DNA of 64,000 bases from Helicoverpa zea (taxonomy: Eukaryota > Arthropoda > Insecta > Lepidoptera > Noctuidae): positions 4,595,501 through 4,659,500 of the forward strand of contig NC_061452.1 in assembly GCF_022581195.2 (NCBI RefSeq), given 5' to 3'. A program made the position numbers and the translations under genes. Position 1 is the stretch's first letter, and each line of letters opens with the position of its first letter. Below the pieces are notes generated by a model. It had not been told where the DNA came from. It ran no database searches and worked only from the letters and a program-made list of their open reading frames with translations. Shown here one piece after another: positions 56,071 to 64,000 of this stretch.

Positions 56071-56453
56071 TTTGCATCCGTGCCATAGTCAAGGACGTAA
56101 TTATACTAATGATTCTCAACCCAAATAAACAAAAAAATTGGTACGAAAATTTTTGATTTTAATTTTTTTTCGGAAATTCGTCAATGCCACCTACCCGTTT
56201 TCAAACTCTGAGCGTGTGTTACTGGCCTCAAAACTGTGCTGTGCCCTCACACAAACGCAAACACAAAGCATTCGCAACGATCACTCATGAATTTCATTCA
56301 TAAAATTGGATTATTTCTGAAATACTATGACATTACAATGACATAAAAAGCAGCGCATATTAACTATTTCCCGTTAACTGTAATTCCAATCGATTATTTA
56401 CGTATTGTATGTCCTCCTCCTGAAGTATGGCACAAATGCAAATCAACAGCTTG
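56060..56453. mobile_element. Tc1/mariner-type MITE inserted in the copia RNase H
   Basis: 394 bp with terminal inverted repeats CAAGCTGTTGATTTGCAT plus ten more bases, matching at 26 of 28 positions. TA flanks it at 56058-56059 and 56454-56455. The copia reading frame resumes in register on the far side if the element and one TA are discounted, which supports this boundary. It has no transposase. Confidence 0.85.
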
Positions 56454-56457
56454 TATA

Positions 56458-56766
56458 AGTCTTAGCGAAGCTATGAAAGAGGCTCTTCACCTCAGTAGTT
56501 TGTTGAAAGAAATAGGTCTGTTAAACTTATCAAAAACTACGATGTATGCTGACAACCAGGGGGCGATATATATTGCAAACGATACCGGCTACCATGCCCG
56601 TAGCAAACATATAGATATAAGGTATCATTTTATTAGGGATGTATTGAAGGGTGATGTTGTAGAGTTGAAGCATCTGCCGACAGATTTGATGTTAGCCGAT
56701 GTATTAACTAAAGCTTTACCCGCGATTAAACACTATAAGTGTACTTCAGGCTTGGGGCTAGTATAG
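56458..56766 (+). CDS. Copia polyprotein, C-terminal RNase H remainder
   Basis: The 102 codons after the MITE continue the RNase H domain: SLSEAMKEA, then MYADNQGAIYIAND with the conserved Asp-Asn-Gln, RSKHIDIRYHFIRD, and LADVLTKALP near the end, all standard copia features. It stops at 56766, 16 bp before the 3' LTR. It is no longer joined to the catalytic start of the domain, so an active RNase H is not expected from this copy. Confidence 0.85.
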   Translation, partial: SLSEAMKEALHLSSLLKEIGLLNLSKTTMYADNQGAIYIANDTGYHARSKHIDIRYHFIRDVLKGDVVELKHLPTDLMLADVLTKALPAIKHYKCTSGLGLV

Positions 56767-56769
56767 TAA

Positions 56770-56782
56770 AATTGAGGGGGCG
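56770..56782 (+). other. Polypurine tract
   Basis: AATTGAGGGGGCG lies immediately before the 3' LTR; its purine run GAGGGGG is the expected plus-strand primer. Confidence 0.7.
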
Positions 56783-57003
56783 TGTTAAAGTTTCAATTAT
56801 TACTACTTGTCGGCCTACTGGCCTATTAACCAATTTGAATTTGGAGTACTTAAAAAGAATAATATAAAAAAAAATGTGTTGTCTGCGTTGTGTCATGTCA
56901 TTGTGCTTTCATGAAAATGTATTTATAATTTTCTCCTAAATAAATATTATTGTGGATTCTATTGTGTGTTACTCTCTGAGGTGGGAAGAAGCTCCCACCA
57001 ATA
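56783..57003 (+). repeat. 3' LTR of the Ty1/copia retrotransposon
   Basis: 221 bp, identical to 51976-52195 apart from one additional A in a run of A. It is followed by gaaga (57004-57008), the right target duplication. Confidence 0.95.
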
Positions 57004-57008
57004 GAAGA
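57004..57008 (+). repeat. Target-site duplication of the copia element, right
   Basis: gaaga, matching 51971-51975. Confidence 0.9.
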
Positions 57009-57760
57009 TCGTCACGATTTGTGCAAATAATGTACGATACAAGACCATTGTACTTGAATAAAATTATTATTTAGTGATATCATAGTAATTCAATAAAGCA
57101 CGAAACACGGTTTTGATAGAAAAGTTACTTTTAGAATTTTAGCCTTTTCGCATTAAGTTAAATCAATTCTTAGATCAAAGTTAATCGAATGCCGGAACAA
57201 CGCTCCATCAAATATACTTAAGTAGAGATTTAATCATTGATTCATTCAAAGCTCACAGCAACGGAAGTAAATCAATCAATAGTTAACAAGTCAGAAGACC
57301 ATGAAATGTGATTAATTGATTTAGCACCTAATTACGTTCTTGGGTTTAAATCGTAATGAGAACCAATGAATACCACCTACAACATTTTTTCACTTACTTC
57401 TTGTTTTAATCACCAAAAATACCTATCTAATTCCTCCCATTCCATAGTAAAGAATCAGTTCCATAATTCCTCATTGTACTTTTTTGCAGGTAGAAGGAAC
57501 CGGTCTTTTTTGACTATAAAAAGATGTACCTATGGAAAAAGGATAAATAAATGGGACCTGGACCTGTAATGGTTAAGTACCAACTTCTGAACAAAAGTGC
57601 TCTACAGCATTTACAAAAACGAAGATGAGATAAGCGGATGACGTGAACGACTAGGTAAATGTCAGTGAACAAATAAAATAGCTAGTAATGCGACTATTAA
57701 TCGGAATGTAGGCTCGGAATTAAGAGTCGATGACACAAACAAGGTGAGCGAGAACGATCT
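57009..57760. other. No feature recognised
   Basis: AT-rich DNA with short open frames lacking recognisable motifs. Confidence 0.4.
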
Positions 57761-57761
57761 G

Positions 57762-57915
57762 TATCGATACTGATTGATTTGTATCGATACGGCTTCCTAG
57801 ATAATGATAGTGCAGTGGATATACACATCTACACTGTTTGTACGGAATAATGTTGTGCACGATCTGTGCCAAGTGTTGGGGTAGTGTATGAACATCGATT
57901 GCGACATTATCGATA
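57762..57915. promoter_or_regulatory. Cluster of three TATCGATA (DRE-like) sites
   Basis: Perfect palindromes TATCGATA at 57762-57769, 57782-57789 and 57908-57915. The first two sit within GTATCGATAC decamers exactly 20 bp apart. In Drosophila this 8-mer is the DREF-binding element of many housekeeping promoters. No adjacent exon was recognised. Confidence 0.4.
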
Positions 57916-58063
57916 CATGTACCTACAATGTACATGCTGGTTTCCGCTGGTAATTTGACATGTAATAATTTTAAAGAGTTTCTTGCAGGTTATTCTTCAC
58001 GAGACCCACTCCTTGGATAGTTGCAAAGACATTTCCAAAGAGTTTGAGTTAGAACTAAGAGTG

Positions 58064-58268
58064 TGATGATGATGTCCTCCTAGTCGATCATTGGTTACGG
58101 CGGTTGTTCTCATGTAAGGAGATTAGCCAACTGCGCAGGACATTTATAGTGCACAAACATTTGCGCAGACACGGGTGCATTCACTATTCCTTCACTCTCA
58201 TAGCCCGATGGGACGACAATCCGACACGACCGGAGAGAGATCAGGCGCAGGACCGACATTTACGTGCT
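58064..58268 (-). repeat. 5'-truncated SINE
   Basis: Matches 11612-11822 (same minus orientation, including the GATGATGAT tail and 'cccgatgggacgacaatccg') but stops before the tRNA-like head. Confidence 0.75.
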
Positions 58269-59156
58269 CAAAAAGTACGTAGAAACTAAGTATGTAGAAA
58301 ACATTCAACATGAATTATCTGCACAATGCATTCGACAATGATTGTTGTTTGAAGCATCTAAGGTACCTAAGCATTTATTTATAATATTTCGTCACCTAAA
58401 GTCACATACCTAGGGCTATCTCTCGAATAACAAAATTCGGAATGAACCAGAAAATCATAGCACGTTCCGAATGGTCAGTGGTCAATCACGCGCAGGTCAT
58501 GGATCGAACAGTTAGTAAATAGGCTACAAAAACCGGTTACTGCTATCTCTAAAAACTAAAACCGGTATTAACTGGTACGTAATTATCGGTGTTAATTTAT
58601 AGTGTCACAATTATGAACAAGGTATGTCTGTTTTACCGGTAAGAAGCGGTTTTTGCACACTGTACTTTTTTTTGTCCGATATCTTTAAGGTTTTAAGGTC
58701 GAATTTGTTGTTCTGTGTGAACAACATGCTGCAGTTATAAAATTAATATGCAAATTATTGTGTAATTTTGATACCTAATATTGTGTAATTAATTTAGTTT
58801 TTTATTTCTTTCTGACTCTAAAAGAAATAAGCATTTAGGATAGGAACTTACTGATTTTGTCACATATTTACAAATATGCTGATCTTATGTTATTTTGGTT
58901 AAGGATATAAATAATAAAACATTAACTTAATTAAGAACTTTTGTATATCTCCTTACTTATTATTTTAAATATCTTTTATTAATAAAACCTATTTACGCAA
59001 ATCTGACTTTCTATTTTATTTCCTCTTTCCAGATGCAGGTCATTACATAAATAAACGTATCAGGTTTAAATTAAAACAACCAGGTGATTAGCAGTAAGTA
59101 TTCCCTTGAGTTTTATCGGATTGAAAGGTCATATATTTTGCAATAATAAGATGTAA
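58269..59156. other. No feature recognised
   Basis: AT-rich. A short 'aaaaaccggtt' / 'aagcggtttttgcac' inverted similarity lies at 58527 and 58645. Confidence 0.35.
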
Positions 59157-59290
59157 GCAAACGGGGGGCTCGTCACTGCCGTCGGTCTGCTTGCGAGGTT
59201 AAGTGATCGTTGCCACGGCCAAATGTTGGATGGGCAACGTGACTTGAAGAATGAAAATGCAAATGAATAGGTATCAAGGCATGCCACGTA
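59157..59290 (+). repeat. Candidate 5S-rRNA-like SINE fragment
   Basis: The stretch GAGGTTAAGTGATCGTTGCC and following CACGGCCAAATGTTGGATGGGCAACG resemble the internal promoter half of animal 5S rRNA (GTTAAGC..., ...GGATGGGNGACC). It is too diverged to be a 5S gene. The likeness is by eye and tentative. Confidence 0.3.
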
Positions 59291-62200
59291 AGGTCCTGTC
59301 CTATAAAGTAGGGATTTTCTAAGATTTTAAAAAAAATAGATAGAAGAATTTATTCTTTCGCATTAAGCTTCAGGACAGCTATCTTTGTGAAAAAAAAAAA
59401 AAAAAATATGTAGTTGAATAAAAGCTTGATAAAAATCCATGTTAGAAATAAGCAAAAATAAAATAAAACACCCATTATTTTTAGAGTAGATGACGTGTAG
59501 GACAGTGCCTGCCATCTATCAGAATTTATACGTACTATGAAGCTCACTACATTTCAAATCGGGTCTCTAAAGTCGTGTCGAGTGGTTTAGGAAGTGTTGT
59601 GTTCTTTTCTTCATAGAGGGCGTTGTTTTATATGTTTTGGTTTACTTAGTATGAGCATAGATGGCACTATGTGTCTCGACCGAAAGAAAAAGCTTTTTAT
59701 TTTATTCCACAACTTTTTATTTAACAACTTTTTATTCCACACGATTGTCCACACAATATATTTATTATAAACGAGGGAGGATGACCTTTTTCATGACAAA
59801 TTCAATTCAGGCGGAGAAATACTTATCTTTTTGCGTTATTTATTTATATATTTGAACGTAAAAAAAAAAATCGCTTTTTTGTGTTGCACAAAAACTGACT
59901 CCAATGGTGCCCAGTTTTTAGTTCCAAGCTTATATAATGCATAACGCAAATACAACCGGATATTAAGAGTTTAGGCATAAGTTACATGAAAATGTGTTTC
60001 TTAGCCAAGTTACAACAGACGGCTCACTCTAGTTTTTAGGCTCAAAAACAAACAATTTTTTTACGATTAAAATAAAAATATCAAATAAAATCCATGATTA
60101 AAACCCATTGAAAGCTACTTAACTCAAATGAACAGGTTCACTATGTAAATACGAGTAACACTTGATACAAATTCGGTCAAAGTTTGCAGTCCCCATTGAG
60201 CGCACTCTGTGGCTTGTGCCCGCTAATCAAATTAAGCTTCGGATACTATCGGTTTGGGAGTGTAGAGGCGGCTTTGTGAATTGTCTTGTATGTGGTAGAT
60301 CTTTCTGTATACCAATTTTTTTCTATGTATATTTTTTTATTTAATTGTCCATGAGTCACACGCGTAAATAGGCAAATGTATTTTCTTTCTCTCTTTATCT
60401 TAGTAATGATTCCGTAGGAAGAATTGATAAATCCTTTGAGGGTAAATACAGTACCGAACTACATCTACTTTTTGAAAGAACCCTGATTTTGAACGTATTT
60501 TGCTTAAGTAAGTCATCGCTTGATCGCTATCGTCATAAATAAGTCATTGCTTGTTTCACATAAATAAGTAGATAGAGTTAATAAGGTGAAAATAATGAAT
60601 TCTGTAGGGGTATCTTTACGGGGTAAGAAAAACAGCTTGGTCTACACATGGTTATGTGTTGTTAGTTGTGTGGAAACACGATATTTAATGGAGATAAATT
60701 ATAAAAGTAGTCTCCACACTATCATATGCGAGGGATATGCAGGCGATTTCAGTGGTCGGGATATGAACGAGTGTGCAAACAAAACTGGACGCCGCTTTGA
60801 TTTCACGAGAGCTTCACACACAAAAAATATTACGTGTTTTAGCTTAATTACTGTCTGCTAACAGCCCTTTTTGTTATGAATAGTGCTATAGATATTATTT
60901 GGAAATTGGAAATCAGCGATAATAAGGTTGCTTCATAAAAAAATAGTTTTGTTAACAGCTTACAATGATTACGGGATCATACGCTACGTACGTGTTCTCG
61001 TGTTCTATGGATATCGAAGCAAAAAGGTATCAGATGTTCTTTGGGATGTTTTCGTCATAGGAACTTAAAAAAAATGCCTTTCCAAGGTTATCACTCAAAG
61101 ACCTTTGTCAAACAAAAAGTGGCCTTTCCCAATTTTTTTTGAAAAATATTAACATTGGTATATATTAATATTAATATTGGTCCGTCGTGAAAATCAGCAT
61201 TTATCATACATACAGTTATCCATAGCAGTAGGTACTGGTCAAAGGAGCTAGTATTTCTAATGTCAATAGCCCTAATCCCTCTAGAGACAGCCTCTTGTGC
61301 AATCTTAACCTTGACCGATGAGTTTAATGAGCCAATTTCATAGCCAACGCACTCTAGTGTACGAATTTTAGGTAGGTACTTAGTCTTTCTCTAGGCGGAA
61401 AGAAGTTTGAGGATTTCTGCTGACTTTTTGATATTTTTCTATGTCCTGAATCCTTTGCATACCCTTTGCTATACTCTGTTGCTAAATATTTATCGTATTC
61501 TCAATAAAGTTATACAATTAGCGAACCAACTCAATTTAGTTATGAAAGTCTAAAAAAAATACTCACCTACGCATCTCAACTATAAGCCAAAGCCTGACCT
61601 ATAAAATTCAAAAATAACCCAACCTATTAATTTTAGATCGCTACGTTTTATATCCAACGTTATCTTTGGAGAAAAGGGAATAATAATAGACTAAATTAAT
61701 TATTCCACTCACCGCTGTTCGTAATATCGGACCTCTAAAGACGGGCTCTAAATTACCTAAACCCAGCTAAAATGAAATCGTCTCCAAGAAAAAGGGGTTT
61801 GTTTTAATGCCCATCACAAAATAAATGCTGGGAGACAATAATGTGGGATTCGAAGCGAGATATAAATTCCGAATAAAAATACACTGCGATGGTGAGCGGG
61901 TTATAGGGATGTGCCTGCTTTTATCGATGTATTTGCTAACCTTATTATGTGTCTGTGAGCAGTTGAAAGTAAATATATTTAACCAGCTAACGAAAAGAAC
62001 TTAACACCCTTTTAAAATAAAACTTATATTTCTAGGTACAGGCAGATAGTATGGAGAAAAAAAAAGAAATTTTGAAAAAATGTACCTTTGATTGAAACTA
62101 AAAAAATATTTTCATGATCGCCGTTTTCAGATCCCTGTCTAAAACTACCACACTATAGTAAAGAACTTATTCGTTTTAAGCTTTAGGAAAACAGTGACTC

Positions 62201-62640
62201 AATATTGTGTATCTTCCGCCACGCAACTCAAAGGAAACTTGACTTAGCTTATTTATGAACCCACGCAAGTTTAAAGGTCAGTGCAGGAAAATGTTTCAGA
62301 CATCTGCTTTGTACAATATACCAGTAAGTTCATGTCTAGGAGACATTATTTCCTTACGTGTTATTAGTATAAGTCCCCGGTATCATAGATATCCAAGCGA
62401 TGAGTAAAATAATATTTTTAATCATTTCATATTGCTTTCAGAAATAGATGACTTTTTTATTTTTAAGTATAATTATGCACCAGTATTTTTTTTTACTAAT
62501 GAATGATAAAATTGCTTAAACGTGTGCAACTGCTAAATGCGACGAGGATATCTACTAAATAATAAATATGTACGTAAAATTCCAAATTGACTAGGAGAAA
62601 AACATCGATAAAATTTCAAAAACGCGATGATTCATCACAT
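59291..62640. other. No gene recognised
   Basis: AT-rich. The longest open frame (60586-60861, plus strand, 91 codons) has no domain I know and ordinary AT-rich composition. A poly-A/poly-T run lies at 59390-59405. Confidence 0.4.
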
Positions 62641-63560
62641 CACTAGAGCACTAAGTCCGCGGCCGCGAAAGAGTTGCGACCAGCATAAACGTTGAGGCCG
62701 GATGAACAAATAAATGAGCCACCCGATCGATACCACCCGCCATCGACGAAATTACTCGATTCCTTACAATAGCCACTTTCTTCAAGCTATTATAATCGAT
62801 GTCTTTTGTTTCAATAAGATGCTCCGCTTTAAGTTGTATTTTCTCAATGGTTTAGATTTCAAGATTTGTTGGAGTAGCCTGAAATGATCGATAGTCTTTT
62901 TGATGCGTACCAGGTTGAAATGTGGCTGCTAAGATATCGTTCGTTTGGATTATTTTAATTAGACAATGTTTAAGTATTTTATTAAATTCTTGTTTGATCA
63001 ATATTTTCCTTCATACATGGATCCAAAGACAACAACACAAGGCACGTGCCACGGCCGCTGAATCGGAAAAAAATATGCCGACACACCGCGGAGTTCTCGA
63101 AACGTTGTTGACACAGCTAAGTAGCCCCCGACGCCTCGCTTCATTTGCATTTCTCTTAATCTCCGTTATGAATAAAGAAAAATTCTTGGCGACGTTTTTA
63201 AGCGTTTCCCGAGGCCTTAGCGGCGCCCGTCTAATGAAGAGCAGTGGTGGGATTAGGCGTCGCCCGCGCCGCGCACTTTCGCGACATTACACTTTTAATT
63301 TGAACGAATCTTATTATTTTCTTTTGTTGATTTAAGCCCTCGAGTCGGGAGACGGGTCGAGACGTGACCTGCAGTGGAAAAATGCGATTGCCATCTAAAG
63401 CCAACCGTTTAAATGAACGAGATTGGAGCTTAAAAAGTATAATGGACGAGGGGGTGGCGGGGGTGCGGGCGGCGATCTCGGGGGCGCAAGATGGCCGATT
63501 TGCGATTGAGATGAGACGCCCCCCGCCCCCGCCCCGCCGAGATCAAGCAATATAATTAAG
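62641..63560. promoter_or_regulatory. GC-rich block with homeodomain-like motifs
   Basis: Composition rises sharply (gcggccgcg at 62658; G/C-runs at 63445-63540). It contains ATTTGCAT (63144), several TAAT/ATTA cores (63230, 63253, 63295) and AAGATGGC (63488). Open frames at 62922-63335 and 63364-63555 show no family match and look like by-products of the composition. A regulatory region or an unrecognised first exon are both possible. Confidence 0.25.
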
Positions 63561-64000
63561 TCAGCCGTTACATAAGTATCCGTCTACTTATGCCATATTT
63601 CTTTAGGGTAATTGTATTAATTTCATCGAATCATCTGCGAAAAGAGAAGAACACATTTATCTCTATTTATCAGAAAACGTAACACAAAAGTATTTTCAAT
63701 ACAAGCATGAAAATATTTAAAAACTCAATTCGCGATACGTTGCTACGAACTCAGTGAACACTCGTAGCGGCGTAGCGTTACGAAGTTCGCATGAAATGTT
63801 GCTCAGTAGAAAATACTGTAAATTAAAAGACTTTGCATCTAGACGTGGCTTCATCCAACGTTTACGTATTCATAGTAACAGTCCAAGTCTTACACAGGCA
63901 CCACTCTTCATCTAACAAGAGAAGCTTTACTCAATCATTCGCTCCGAATGGAAAGATCTTAACTGTAGTTGTACAAAGGGAAATTTACACCCTATCTCTT
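63561..64000. other. No feature recognised
   Basis: AT-rich DNA to the window edge. A short 'cgtagcggcgtagcgttacg' repeat-like stretch lies at 63764. Confidence 0.4.

Noticed and set aside
62922..63555. Two open frames in the GC-rich end region
   Set aside because: No family match, and frame openness is expected from the composition.

Overview
The window looks like nuclear DNA from a moth or butterfly, most likely a noctuid-type lepidopteran. It is AT-rich and gene-poor. It carries repeats typical of that order: Helitrons that start TCTATAC and end in a GC hairpin plus CTAG, tRNA-derived SINEs with GATGATGAT tails, R1-type LINE tails, piggyBac-type, PIF/Harbinger-type and hAT-type non-autonomous elements, and a young Ty1/copia element. 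There is no sign of bacterial genes, rRNA operons or CRISPR arrays.

Only one host protein gene is supported: a two-exon MID1IP1/Spot14-family gene on the minus strand (exon 1 at 31067-31110, exon 2 at 29030-29492). It has a TATA box at 31302-31309 and a polyadenylation signal near 28885. A CCAAT/E2F-like block at 31.5-31.6 kb may be a divergent promoter serving an unseen rightward gene.

Layout: 86-2200 Helitron; 2201-10323 mostly unrecognised DNA with one foldback MITE; 10328-12649 piggyBac-type element with nested LINE tail and SINE; 15.9-16.0 kb LINE tail; 16500-16702 mini-Helitron; 17391-19987 TIR element holding a frameshifted R1-clade LINE; 20-28.8 kb mostly unrecognised; 28.9-31.3 kb the Spot14-family gene; 33910-44744 a large inverted duplication built on a hAT element; 45-48 kb repeat debris and a TIR MITE; 48711-51029 second copy of the first Helitron; 51976-57003 Ty1/copia element split by a mariner-type MITE; 57-64 kb mostly unrecognised, with a TATCGATA cluster, a truncated SINE, a 5S-like stretch and a GC-rich end.

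The most unusual structure is the inverted duplication. A hAT element with an 8-bp target duplication (ctctagcc at 37298-37305 and 37737 kb-scale distant at 44737-44744) contains an inverted copy of its own left end plus about 3 kb of the host DNA to its left. The two arms are nearly identical. After removing one Harbinger-type MITE (left arm), one mariner-type MITE and one Helitron (right arm), they measure about 3438 and 3442 bp. Each arm therefore preserves the exact empty site for the other arm's insertions and gives a relative timeline of transposition.
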